Source: Macrotrachela quadricornifera
Lineage: Eukaryota; Rotifera; Eurotatoria; Philodinida; Philodinidae
NCBI GenBank assembly: GCA_022393335.1
Contig: JAJEKB010021741.1
Span: 596,908 to 660,907 of the forward strand
Direction: 5' to 3'
DNA length: 64,000 bases
Shown here piece after piece: positions 24,256-36,199 of this stretch (the stretch's first letter is position 1; each line of letters starts with the position of its first letter). Under the pieces are notes generated by a model that worked only from the letters and a program-made list of their open reading frames with translations, was not told the DNA's origin and searched no databases. Made by a program: the position numbers and the translations under genes.

Positions 24256-26234
24256 TAGTTTATTCCTGCTACATTAGTGTGACTTCTATTAATTTGTATT
24301 CACTGATCTGTCTTCTTTTTTCTGTACGATCGACAAATGATATGGCGAGTTGAGAGCTGATCTACTTCTTGATCAAAACACTGTATGGGGGAATTAGCCT
24401 ATTGAAGAGTAGAAACAGTGGTAATTGACAAAGAAGAGAGGCACAATCTGGCAGGCAAGTTGTCGGAGGCTATCTAAACTTCTCTAGGAGCCCAAAGGAG
24501 ATAACAATATCCAACGCTTTCCGATTTTTGGAAACCATAGAATTTGAAGATGGGAAACCATACGATCCGATCCTCACATAATCCTATGGGCGTCCGAGAC
24601 ACAACATTGCTATGGGAGCTTGTCGATTTTTTTGTTGGTTTCTCTGGAAAGTTGTTGTTTCCTAGAACAGTCCAGAAGATTTTGCTTTGGATTCTGTAGG
24701 ATTCGATGAGTTTCAACTATGGTATTTTTCGACTTGGGTATCTTGTAGAAAATGGGAGAGTTGTAATTGGTAGAGTTTTTTCCTTACCAGTACCGATCGA
24801 ACCAGATAGACTAGATCGGGTCGGATCGGACAGTATGCTGTAGTGAGTCATTTTTCGTTTTTCTGATCTACAACAGCGAAGTAAATGCCTCGAGCAGTTA
24901 TATCTACGTCGGAAGTATAACAGCAGTGATTTGACAGTCATTTTCAGTGCTTCTCATTATTTATTTCTATCATTTTTTCCTCTTCCGACATTTATGAGTG
25001 AGCCGAGAACTTCTTAGGATCACATATTCTGCATCAGCTTTTCATATTAAATAACTGTTCTTTTGATACGATCCCTATTACTTAGTGGTTTATGAAATCG
25101 GCTTTCAACATAATGTTGCCCAGGTCGATAGTCCCGGGCTTCAGAAATGAATGGATTTCACTGGAATCAGTCAGAAAGACGAGAGAAAAGCAGCAGAACC
25201 TGAGACAAAACATTGGCAACTGGTGGAAAATGGAGCCAGTATTCCAGACTTGATATCATTGGGTTTTTCCGGTCTTTTCTGATCGTTTTCCTCACAAAAA
25301 GTAGGAAACTAGCTGGAAGTCATCGGAAAAAACCGGAGAAGTTCAGCCTAGAATACTATGCCCATGTTCTGCTAATTTCAAGTGTCCTCCTATCAGAATC
25401 GGCCTGTACTTCTTGATCTGAATCGTTTTGTTATCTAATATGTCTATGCAAAACGTATCCTACTAATCGCAAAGGAAATATAAGCAAAGTTATGATAAGG
25501 TACAATGCCAAAAATTATTCAATTTTGTATTGATAACATAGCTCGATGTCAAAGCGACTTGATCAAATATGACAAGTGTATAATTACGAATTTTGAATAA
25601 ATAGAATAGTTTGGTGCATTTTCTCTTAAAGAAATAATCTTCGACATTAGTAAAAAGTTTTTAATTTGTGGAAAAACCATACTTTTGTGATAATTTTTCC
25701 GAAAAACCTTGTGAAAATCAAAGATGTTTGTGCGGATCTGACACAGAAAAGGCCGTTTACACCGGCCAATTTGAAAAGCTCAATCGAACTAGTATCGGTT
25801 TGCCAGTCTGGTCCCAAATAATGGTGACATGTTTTTTAAGTTGATTTGTCAACTTAACTCAAAGTTAAAAAGTTGAATTCAACTTTAAACTTTTCTAATC
25901 AAGAAAGTTTTGGTATATTTTCACGAGAAATAGCCTTTTAAAACTCATACTAGTAAAAGAAATTGCGAAAACAATGAGCAGTATCTAATGTTGTCCGACT
26001 TGAGTCGGGTCGTCTCATGAGAAAAATGACTCATGTCGGACACTGGTGTCCAATCATCACGTTGAGTACATATGAAAGAAAAGATTGGGTTTCCATACAC
26101 AACCATTTTTTTGATGATTTCCACAAAAAGAAAATGAAACAGCACTTACTATTTATGGTTGAACTGAAAGATAATGGTTTCCACATACATCCGATTAAAG
26201 ACAAGTATTTTTCGAACTCTCCACGTGAGTAAAA
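24256..26234. other. Gene-poor region, no supported gene
   Basis: GC-richer than average between 24460 and 25420 but with short, overlapping frames on both strands and no domain. Small hairpins occur near 25993-26041 (TGTCCGACTTGAGTC / GACTCATGTCGGACA) and 25870-25900. Confidence 0.35.
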
Positions 26235-26580
26235 GACTAGTAAACAGACTAGTCTTTTTTCTAGTCATGACTCTGAGTCAGGTCTGGTCTTTTTCTCAAA
26301 AAGTCCTCCTTCTGGACTAGTCTGAAATTATTTGTGGCGCAGAGTGTTCCTCCTGTCGATGTAATTGACGGGCGTCATTATTTTTAGCAGGTCTAGTCTC
26401 TTTAGCAAAAACGACTCGTCCATGACTAGCAAAAATTCGGTACTGGGTGGACTAGTCTAGGAGGAGAACTTTTTGAAAAAAAAAACTAGTCATGGAATAT
26501 CAACATAACGCTAGATTAGGGCCGAGATCGTAGAACGAATTCTAGCCTTAGATATGGTCTAGTCCAGACTAGTCTAAAGT
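26235..26580. repeat. Cluster of GACTAGTC-type palindromic motifs (copy 1)
   Basis: The 8-base palindrome GACTAGTC or close variants (GGACTAGTCTGA, GGTCTAGTCC, TGACTAGCAA, AACTAGTCATG) recurs at least eight times in about 350 bases. A second cluster lies at 28.36-28.88 kb. Possibly one decayed palindromic element. Confidence 0.5.
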
Positions 26581-26598
26581 AATATATATATATATAAA

Positions 26599-26676
26599 GA
26601 TGAAGGTAGATTCGAACATGCATAGAATATGCTACTTATCCGCGGTTTTGACGATTGAACCATGCGGTCAAATGAC
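26599..26676 (-). repeat. tRNA-like relic (A-box and B-box), possible SINE head
   Basis: The minus strand reads TGGTTCAATCG followed 35 bases later by TGTTCGAATCTACC. These approximate the internal A and B boxes of a tRNA promoter. The T stem and acceptor stem do not pair properly, so it is not a functional tRNA. Confidence 0.3.
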
Positions 26677-26950
26677 TAACTTTTGTATATGAATAGGGAT
26701 TCTGAGACGTTATTTGATGTAATTTTGCTCAGTCTTTTTTAGTTTCGATATAGATTAAAAAATACATATTATAGAATAACAATTATTTAGACACGATTGA
26801 ACCAAATAAATTTACAGATTTTTTTTGTTTTCAAGAAACTTTTTTTTGCGATCATTACTGGCTAGCAATAGTTAATTCACATTCAGAAAAAAATATTAAA
26901 TACAGAAATTAATTATAAATTATTTAAATTTGATAAAAACTAAACTTTTT

Positions 26951-27851
26951 CATATTCCCTTGACTGTAGATCAGGGTCTAAATCCCGAAATTGTCGGTGT
27001 GTTTGTGTGTTTGTCCGCAGAGTCAAAGGTCAAAAAACATCCTCAATGTTATACTATGAGGGTACCCTTAGGTCCTCAACTGCTATACTATGCAGGTAAG
27101 CATGGCTCCTCAAGTCCTACTCTACAAAAGAACTCATGGGTCCTAAAGTACCATAGTGTAAGTTTAACTGTACCTCATCAAGCCTTATACAATGGGTATA
27201 CCCAAAGGTCCCAAAGCTGTATACTATGAAGGTACCTGTAGCTCCTCAAGTCCTATGCTATGAAGGTATCCGTAGTTCCTGAACTTCTGTACCATGAAGG
27301 TACGTCTAGGTCTTGAAGTGCTATACTATGAAGGCACCCCTACATGCTATCGTTCGCCTAAAACACCAGGATGTTGTTCCAATATAATAGTGGAAAAACA
27401 GGGAGTTGGGCAGGCCATTATAGAAATGGCAGGATGGATTCTCAATATTGCCACTATTATTCGAATGAAACATGGGGTTGTTCGGGTAGATTAGAGGTTG
27501 TCATAGACATTCCCTTGACTGTAGTCAGGATCTCAATCCCGAAACTGACGGTGTGTTTGTCCGCACCTCGGATTGGTCAATTTTTTCGACCAATCAAAAT
27601 GCATCTTTGCTAGAACTCACCCATGCTCACGTAGCCTACTACGGGCAGATCCTCAAGCACTATATATTGCAGGTATCCATAGGCCCTCAACTACTATATA
27701 TTCGGGGTACCCTTAGGTCCTCAACTACTATGTATCGGTGCTATTCGTTATTATCGAGACCTATCATGTGGGCTTCAGTTGTAATCTTAATCTCTAAAAC
27801 GAATGTACTTGTCGGCAAGGTATTAGACCGAACCAACAGTCAAGGGACCTA
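26951..27851. repeat. Element with terminal CCCTTGACTGT repeats and internal minisatellite
   Basis: Starts near CCCTTGACTGTAGATCAGGG (26958) and ends with the inverse (ACAGTCAAGGG, 27837-27847). The left motif is also repeated directly near 27510. Between them lie about nine units (27040-27345) and three more (27655-27745) of a 33-36 base repeat, consensus TACTATGAAGGTACC plus TAGGTCCTCAAGT. Open frames here are by-products of the repeat. Related units occur at 47.30-47.48 kb. Confidence 0.65.
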
Positions 27852-28359
27852 GTGGATCGTCTCGATCCACGCTACTTGTAAAAGTTATTTTATTTTAAAT
27901 TTAAATCGTTGTATTTTGAACTCACATCAAAATTAAATTTTTGGAATTTATATTCCTCCTTAAATATGGACAATCAGAGTTCATATAAAAAATAAAATAA
28001 AATTATGATGTAAAAGTATTTAATTTATTTTCTGATTAATCCAAATAATCTATAAAAAATGTATTTTAACACATTCATCTGGAAAACGACTTGGTTCTTA
28101 GCTAAACATAAATAACAAAACAACTGTTATTATATTATCTTATCTTTGCTCTTGATTCGTCTGATTATCCGTCAGTTATTTTCAACGAATAATACAGTTA
28201 TTAAAAAAGCCTCTTGCGATTTTATCTAATACTTTCTCTTTTTATTAGTGATCAATTTAAACGAGCCTAGTAGGATACTTCAGTCCAAACAGAATGAGTT
28301 TTCTCAATTTTTTGTACTGATCTGATTGAAAGTATCTTCTCAAAAAATGGACTAGCCAT

Positions 28360-28880
28360 GACGTGCACAGATGACGTTTCAGACTAGTCAATGTCGCCTG
28401 TCATCGACTAGCTTCTAACTGTCTACAGATGGACGATCATCAGGACGCTATGACATGCTTAGTCATTGACTTCAATCAAACAAGTTTAGGATTAGTTTGC
28501 ATTTTAGATAAGAATTTCATATATCAATCGACCAAAAACTAGTCCTAGACGGGTCTTTTTAAAGAAAAAGACTAGACTATAAGCATACTATGATGCCAGT
28601 CTATCTTTTCATCATGGTCTACCGTCTAGACACTCGTCAAAATATCGAATACTGTCGGATTGGATGTTCGAAACCATCTTCCGTCTTCTTTTTAAAATTC
28701 TGCTGACTAATCTGAGCGAAGTCAGCAGACAAAATGGAATAGTTATAACTGGATTTAAGGACAATCTGAACTGGTCTAGACGTAGTTGAAGGACATTTCT
28801 TCTAAAGATGACTAGTCATGACACGTATCTAAGACGTTGCAGACTAGATCTGACGGGTATTGCGGACATTTTAGACTAGT
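28360..28880. repeat. Cluster of GACTAGTC-type palindromic motifs (copy 2)
   Basis: Repeats of AGACTAGTCAATG, AACTAGTCCTAG, GACTAGACTA, GATGACTAGTCATGAC and AGACTAGTCCTG. The last copy supplies the TAG stop of the caspase-fold frame. Confidence 0.5.
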
Positions 28881-29640
28881 CCTGTTGCTCATCTTCATAT
28901 ATTTTTTGCTTACCTGAGCCCTCATAAGGTGCCATATATATATCTTGATCTCCCAGAACATATGCAATATAAGGTACTTGTGCACCGTTTGTTTCTAATG
29001 TCACGTCCTTCGATACATCTTCCATCAGGTGGTTTATAGCTTTACCTGGTTTAGTAATGTGCTGAAGTAGATGATAAGTGAATACGCTATTGGGTCCATG
29101 CAATGATGTATCCGCCGCGCTTTCACCAGGAGCGCAGGAAAAAGCAATCAATGAACCAGGCTCCGCAGATAACAAAGCCAGTCCGCCTCTGCATACTCCT
29201 TCAGCTATATTTGGTAAACAATATGATCGGCAACAATCGAGAACATACACAATAACAGAGGGTCTTCTGGAAACCATCTTGCTGAGGATTACCTGAGCAC
29301 GCACAATTTCTGATTCCAAATAATCTAGACTTTCAATTTTGTCGTCATCACATGAAATCAAAAAGTTCTGATGCTTCCATTGCACACCATGACCAGCAAA
29401 GAAAAAGAGGACCAAATCAGACGGTTGGATGGAATCGATAAAGCTTGTTATTTCTCTATCCATATTTTCTTTATTGAGATTTGTTTTTAATGTAGCACTA
29501 AATCCTATTTTTTCCAGTTGTATGCTCAGATCAGTTGCATCATTGACACAATTGTTTAGGGGAGCTTGTTTATAATTATTGTTTCCAATCAAAAGAGCAA
29601 TTTTTCCTGTTTTAGCATTAGTTACAGCTGCTGCACACAT
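28876..29640 (-). CDS. Caspase-fold (C14-type) protease-like protein
   Basis: A 254-codon frame from ATG 29640. Residues 13-235 follow the caspase/metacaspase p20-p10 plan: opening strand KIALLIGNNNY, PLNNCVNDATDL, the His dyad residue H84 in FFFAGHGVQW, and the Cys at C137 in VYVLDCCRSY, then IAFSCAPGESA, a likely substrate pocket. Both catalytic residues are present, so an active cysteine protease is likely. It has no CARD, DED or prodomain. The frame ends within a repeat; a strong donor (CTCAG|GTAAGC) lies at 28914/28913, after residue 242, so the last twelve residues may be read-through intron and the native 3' exon may be lost or far away. A putative 5' UTR intron spans 29660-30062. A role in cell-death or immune signalling is inferred from the family. 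Confidence 0.75.
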   Translation of the reverse strand: MCAAAVTNAKTGKIALLIGNNNYKQAPLNNCVNDATDLSIQLEKIGFSATLKTNLNKENMDREITSFIDSIQPSDLVLFFFAGHGVQWKHQNFLISCDDDKIESLDYLESEIVRAQVILSKMVSRRPSVIVYVLDCCRSYCLPNIAEGVCRGGLALLSAEPGSLIAFSCAPGESAADTSLHGPNSVFTYHLLQHITKPGKAINHLMEDVSKDVTLETNGAQVPYIAYVLGDQDIYMAPYEGSGKQKIYEDEQQD

Positions 29641-30144
29641 TTTATGGACTGATATTAATCTGAAATATATAGAATCAATATATCTAATTATCTATTATAT
29701 CTCAAAGCCATGATACAAAAGCTTGAAACATATTTAGAAAATCGATCGAAACACTACGGAAATACCACCTTTATTAATAGATCGTTTATCAAGTTCGAAA
29801 TTCTACGGTAAACTTCTGGCAGCATTTGAAACGGTTCGTTGCAAACAAAAATAATTTCTCTTCGAGCGAGTGGTAATCGTCGTTTATATGAAGATCGTAT
29901 GACATTCTTACTCGAGCTCCAAGCAAGAGTCGATGGAAATATTCTCAACAATGAAAATACGATATAAATGACAATCAGATTTTTTCTATGTAACCAGCTC
30001 CGATTTGAAAACGTGTCATTTAATTACCGTAGAATAAATATAAATAGTTAAGCAATACTTACCATTAATTAATGCCTACGGACGATCGACGTAGAACGAT
30101 AATCGAATGCAAAAAAAAACGAATAAAAATGCGATGAGAGCACG

Positions 30145-30150
30145 TTTATA
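30145..30150 (-). promoter_or_regulatory. Putative TATA box of the caspase-fold gene
   Basis: TATAAA on the minus strand, about 80 bases before a good donor (ATG|GTAAGT at 30063/30062) that would pair with the acceptor TTTCAG at 29660, giving a spliced 5' leader. Confidence 0.4.
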
Positions 30151-30487
30151 TCCCCTTTTTCCTACAGTGGTCACTGATGCACCGATTGTTTTTTTTCTTA
30201 CCGCAACGAAAAAACCAAGCAAGTAGTCACGTACAGTGTTTTTAATAGAAATCTAAAACAAGATGTACAGTACACTTTGTTTTATATGATCAAAGTGTAT
30301 ATGTACATTTTGTTTCAGTAGGCAAAATGCGTCATAGTGTACAAAAATGAAGTTTTATAGAATGTAAAGAAATGAAATAACGAATGATGTGAAAATTCTG
30401 CATTCATTTTATTTTCTAGTCTCATATTGCGTATAAGTACTCTATACACATATAGTTTTTCATTTGATATTTACTTTCAATTTGAAG

Positions 30488-30572
30488 CCAAAAAAATAAG
30501 GTGAAAGAGAAATACTGACTATTCTGAAATTGAAACAAGTACTTGTAGTGTTTCTCTTTCACCTATTTTTTG
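30488..30572. repeat. Short hairpin, ~30-bp arms
   Basis: CAAAAAATAAGGTGAAAGAG (near 30489) is inverted as CTCTTTCACCTATTTTTTG, with about 25 unpaired bases between the better-matched parts. MITE-like. Confidence 0.6.
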
Positions 30573-30667
30573 TTTGATATTAAAGGCCAATATGAGATGA
30601 AAAAAGGTTTATGTACATATTTACTTTTGATTATGCTCTTTCTAATAACAAAAAAGTCACGCATCCA

Positions 30668-30800
30668 GGAGGTTGTGTACCTCTTCGCCGAAATTAAGAT
30701 CGTCGAAAACTCACATCGCCGAAATCACATGTAATTATAGAGTAAACTTGCATGTGATTTCGGCGATGTGAGTTTTCGGCGAAGAGGATACATACCATCC
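30668..30800. repeat. Hairpin with TCGCCGAAA repeats
   Basis: TTCGCCGAAA, ACTCACATCGCCGAAA and TCACATG on the left are mirrored on the right around a roughly 20-base A/T loop. TCGCCGAAA also recurs directly within each arm. Confidence 0.65.
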
Positions 30801-31211
30801 AGGATACTTGTGCGCAGTATGAAATTGAAAAATAAAATTAATGCACTTTTGCATCACCCAATAAAACAATGTTTATATCGTTTGACTAAACATACATACA
30901 ATCTCTATCTGATAGAATACGATCTATGCATTGTTAAAAGATATTTTTTGAAATTGAAAATAGTTTTCTATATATATTAGAAGGAAAGTGTACAACAGGG
31001 TGTAGTTTGGGAGCAGCAGATGTTCTGTACATTTTGCTTCTGCTGTGTACACTTGCCATTAGAAACACTGGTTCCGATGCAGTTAACTCACCGGTTGAAG
31101 CATCCTTAAAACCTTGCACACAATTACATTATGAAGAGATTGCGGTTGTTCACAAAAATATTTAATTTTAAACCTGATATACCAATTTTCAGAGCTGCGC
31201 AAATACAAACG

Positions 31212-31425
31212 CATCTTGTAAAGTCAATTTCATATCATATAAAGTAAAAAAATGCTTAGAATCCGAATCTTGTAAAGTCAACTTGAAGTTATGTAAAATC
31301 AATTTAATTTACTTCACATGACGTCAAGTTGACTGTACAAGGTTTGGATTCTCAACTTTTTTTTTTACTTTACATGATACAAAATTGACTTCACACGGCT
31401 TCAAGTTGACTTTACAAGATTCGGG
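31212..31425. repeat. Inverted-repeat element with internal repeats of CTTGTAAAGTCAA
   Basis: CATCTTGTAAAGTCAA and AATCTTGTAAAGTCAACTTGAAG on the left face CTTCAAGTTGACTTTACAAGATT on the right, with two further inverted matches inside. About 210 bp and non-coding. Confidence 0.65.
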
Positions 31426-31619
31426 TTATAAAGTTTTTTTGATCTTAGATAGGAGTAAATCATTGTATCTGATTATTGAGTTTTGAATTGCGAGTTGCTT
31501 TTGCCGATTGTATCGGTTGCCTTGGAAGCGCGTATGATTGCAATTTATCGAATTCTAGGTTTTGGTTGGGATTATATTCTCTGCAGAATACAAGGTCGCT
31601 ATGTATTTGGGTAGCCCTC

Positions 31620-32478
31620 CATTATCTATATGAATACATATATAGATAGTTAGCTAAAATGTACAGTTTTGTAGAGAATGAGAAGAGCTATCATCTAAAA
31701 AAATGATTGAAATTGTGTCATAGTTTTGAAAAATTATGATCATTTTATTCATGATGACTAAACATTGAACGCATTGCATTTTTACAAAAATAAAATCTAC
31801 TTCTAACGTCTAAATGAAAATATCGTTTTCCAGGTATTTTTTTATAGTTCGATAGAGTTCGACAAGCTTTACAAGAATATAAGTACCAAAAAAGTTCTGA
31901 TGCGATTTCCAATACAAAATTTGGAGGAAACGAGAAAGACTAAAAAAAAATCTTACATGTCTTGGACTAAAGAGTATGTTTGTCTTTTGATAACACTAGC
32001 TGATCGACTGTTAATTTATGTTTCGAGATGCAGCGCTACATACTGAAACTGAAAATAACCTTTCCAATCTTTACGAACAAACAAAACAGTGGATCAGCCG
32101 AAGTTATTGAAAGTTCACCATACTCTCTCCAATGAAGGATATATGAAATTTTTATAACTCTTTCTGATTTCCTTCAAGTTTTGTATTGAAAACTGCATCA
32201 GAATTTTTTTGATATTCCTACGGTAGTAGAGCTTGTCGAACTCTATCGAACCATATAAAAATACGTAGAAAACGATATTTTCATTTAGACGTTAGAAGTA
32301 GATTTTATTTTTGTAAAAATGCAATGCGTTCAATGTTTAGTCATCATGAATAAAATGATCATAATTTTTCAAAACTATGACACAATTTCAATCATTTTTT
32401 TAGATGATAGCTCTTCTCATTCTCTACAAAACTGTACATTTTAGCTAACCATCTATATATGTATTCATACAGATAATG
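31620..32478. repeat. Fold-back element, arms ~330 bp, ~200-bp centre
   Basis: Starts CATTATCTATATGAATACAT and ends with the inverse near 32478. Arms match closely through TTAGCTAAAATGTACAGTTTTG, AATGCAATGCGTTCAATGTT and TAGACGTTAGAAGTAGATTTT. The centre (about 31950-32150) is unique and non-coding. No transposase. Confidence 0.85.
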
Positions 32479-33559
32479 TCAATTTACACAGAAAGGGTCG
32501 AAACTTATGAAACATCCTTTATACATATACTTTTATCTCAAGAATGAAGAGAAGGCACTAGTATATACAAGAGGTCCATAAGAAAAAGTGAAAATGATCA
32601 TGTACACAGTATAAAAAGAATAAGAATGTGCGCATATATATCCTAATACATTCCAATAGAACAGAAGAAAATTAAAAAAAATGTATAGATATATCGCACG
32701 CAACACATCAACTACGACGTTGAAAAAGAAAATCTAAACGACGATTAATTTCTCTTTTTATCTTCGAGTGATATGTTACATATTCTTCATAGTAAAAGAA
32801 ATCAACAATAACACAAATTATTTAAAAAAAAAAATTTCTTGTATATTACGAATCAGAGTTAATAATTAGTGCTCATTTATTGATATAATTAGTAACAGAT
32901 ATACAAAAATATTTTCATACTATTCTTGTAAAACTAAAAAATCAAGATTTATAATTGTGTAAACGAATGAGGAAAAAGTTGGTTAATATGGTATCCTTTT
33001 TTCGTTATTTTTATTAAAAAATGGTTCAGAATGATAACAGTTATTGAAAGAATAATATTGGGTTTATATATAAAGAACTTCCTAATTGATATTATTTTGG
33101 TAGTACTTCTTGATATGCTCTATCAGTGGTTGAAATATCAGTATGATTGCCTGTTGCCGTATCATATAGGTTGACCAACTTTGAATGATTCAATCAAGCT
33201 AAAATTTTTAGGGTATACTATACTATATACCCCCAACAATATGTTAAAAAATCAGCCAAATCTGAGATGTGACTCTATCATCGGTGTTCTATAGCGTCTG
33301 ATTTTCTCAGACACTTACTCTTAAGGTCTTACCGTATTGCTCTAATACTTAATAATTTTTTTCATACAAGTTATGTTTTTTTTCATTTATACAATATGGT
33401 AATTATTATTTGTAAAATAGATCTTCTTTTATAATAATTCTCTATGATGTACTCTTTAAATAAATAATAATTCTTCATGATCAAATAGCATAACATTAAT
33501 TATATTTAAAAATTAATATAGTCACATCTGATAGTAATTATTCTTGATTGTTCCATATC
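32479..33559. other. Intergenic, no supported gene
   Basis: A+T-rich. No frame or inverted repeat of note. Confidence 0.35.
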
Positions 33560-35280
33560 AGTACTATTGCTCAATCTTACATTTATTAACTTAAAAAAAA
33601 AACTGATTCTAGTCAAAGTTTTAATAGACTTTTTCAATTTCTCTCATACCTAATCAATCACACCTAGATTGTTGAACTAGCTTCAGGATTATTATAACTC
33701 AAATAAAATTCGAATTTTCTTATCTATCGAGAATTTATTTGATTTCATATTCTCAATCTAACAATAATGTACAATCAATATTAGAAACAATTTTTCAATT
33801 ATAAAACTCAAAATAAAATCTCAAAAATAAATAATACACATAAGCTTTCAAAATTTAATATAGACAAATGTTTTAACTCTAACATTTTCCTTCAATTTCA
33901 ATGTACATTTATCTACTTACATCATATTCTTTTAATGAAAATTATCTTTCACAAATAAACTTTCATTTCTAACCATAAATTTAATACTAATATAATACTC
34001 AAAAAACAAAACAACAATCAAATAACAAAATCCTTCCACGTGCCGCCTAATCATAAAGAAAAAAAAAGATAAAACAGTCTTTTTTCAAAATTATGTATTT
34101 TCCTTTAATACTTCATATGCAAGAGATATTTCTTCAATATAATCATCATTATCATTTATAAATAATTATTTTCAAATTATCTTTAAAAATATTAAAAACG
34201 ATTTTAAACAATCCAACGTAGCAAAAATATCATTTCTCATTCCATCCTCCTCCTTCTTCTGTCTGTCTCCTTCCTTTTTTTTGGTCGGAGTATATCTAAG
34301 CAAATTATACTAAATATGAATTAATCTTGATATTTAAAATAAAATCAATCATCGAATAAAAATATAAAGTCAAAAAGAAATTATAAACGAAAATAAAAAA
34401 TCATAGTTGATTAATAACAATAACTCTTCATATATTTTTTCAAAATCATCATTTTCAGTTTTTTTCTTATTCATAACAAATATTATGCATTTCTGTTCTA
34501 TCGGTGAAAAGAATACTCATTCTTTAGGAAAATAAACTATCCATCATTATAAACATTTCAATCTTCCAAAACTTTACCATGCATAATCTCTATAAAATAC
34601 TAATCAATAGTACACGTTAGTCGTATTCTTTCACTGACTATTATTTACGTTTCAAATATCCACATCACTCAACAAAAAATACATAAAGAAAAATATAAAG
34701 TCTCACAGAAAAAAGCATTAATAATTATTTAAATCTCACTGCTCATCCATTATTCGAAAAAACAATTAAATCAGAAAAAAAAAACATGCTCTTTTATATT
34801 AATTCGAAAAATCGTTTTATATCCTACGGTTCGCTTCTATAGAAACAATTTATTGATATTTAAAATGAAAATCTATTTTTATTAACTTTATAAATCATTT
34901 AATGTACTGACCTCTTGTCACTTTACAAATATTTTCAACTGAAAATACAATTTTTTGTTTGTTTCAAAGTATAAAAAATATCCAATGTCTTCATATCACG
35001 CTTCTTCAAAAAAGTAACTAAAAAAAAAATTCGTTATTTAAGATAAAGGCATTGTTCAATGTCTCGATGCTCCACAAATATAAAATAAACTATATTTATT
35101 CCATGAAAAAAAAATGAAAAGCAACTCCTTTATAAATTAAACCATTGAATTACACAAAAAAAAAATAAAATTTTTCAAAACTCAAATATTTGTTTAATTA
35201 CTAACAATCTATAATATAGATAAATATACAACTACTCAAACAATAATTTAATTTTTAAACATAATTTATTCAATATATAG
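33560..35280. other. Strand-skewed AT-rich tract (G-poor on + strand)
   Basis: For about 1.7 kb the plus strand has few G but many C. The line starting 33961 has no G in 60 bases, and the line at 34201 has two G against about seventeen C. A pyrimidine tract follows at 34240-34280. No ORF. Such skew can mark a transcribed untranslated region or non-coding RNA, here with the G-rich minus strand as the sense, but that is inference. Confidence 0.4.
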
Positions 35281-36199
35281 ATAAAACGCAAAAGTACCTG
35301 AAATAAGACTGAGCCAAAACATTATCTAATTCTTTTTTATTTTACGAGCACAAAATAAGTAGAACAAACTCGTTTAATAACATTCTATTGATCATAAATG
35401 GATTGAAACTAGGATTTATCGATAAGATCACCAATGAATCTTTTCTTTTTTGGGGACATCAGTATCCGACGTGGGTCACTTTTTTCATGATCTGACCCGA
35501 CCCTAGGTAAAGGATAATTTTTAGCCAATAAAAGCGAATTTTTTTCAGTCATTAAGAATCTTTTGAGTAAATCAATACGTATTTTCTCGATATTCAAAAT
35601 AAAGAATTATCTCCTTCAAAGTTGCTTCTTTTCTTGTGTGACATTCGAAATTTTCAGAACTTTCGTAACCCGACCCGACTCGAGCTCAACTATACTTTTC
35701 GTGATTCAACCTGATCCGAAGTCTGACCTGACCCGAGTCAGACGCTGGGGACATAATAGAAGACCGTCTTGGAACTTTTACACGATAAGACAAAAAAGAC
35801 GACGTCGGGTCTACTAATGTGTCAATAGTTTTAGTTTATGCTGAAACCTATCAAAATCACTATTTGATACCATTAACTGACTATTCTAGTGAAAAATACT
35901 CGTAAAATCAAACGTGCCTTAATCTTTTTTCCTCCGCTTTAGGTCAATTAGATTATCTAATTATTCACTATTTTTTCTTATTGTACAACACTTGTTCAAT
36001 GAAAGTGTGTTACTCTTATTTTTTTTCTCTGTAAACTTCATTTAGGATTAAATAATAATATCCTCTTTGTATTATCCTATCGTTGTAGCAACTGCATAGT
36101 ATCTCTTACGTTTCATACTGTTCGATACGAATTAGTAAAACAATTTGTGCCAAAAATTAAATCATTAGAAAATAATAAATAGATCAACATAAAATAAAA
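35281..36199. other. Intergenic with GACCCGA-type dispersed repeat
   Basis: Around 35440-35815, GACCCGACCC / CCCGACCCGACTCGAG / CTGACCTGACCCGAGTC motifs recur and GGGGACAT appears at both ends. A related GATCGGGTCGGATCGG lies near 24810. Probably an old repeat. No gene seen. Confidence 0.3.

Noticed and set aside
26599..26676. Functional tRNA gene
   Set aside because: Acceptor and T stems do not pair.
27040..27345. CRISPR array
   Set aside because: Repeats are imperfect, contiguous and without constant spacers, in a eukaryotic context.
26930..27852. Four overlapping plus-strand frames of 66-99 codons
   Set aside because: They arise from the minisatellite unit and change frame with it; no protein family resembles them.
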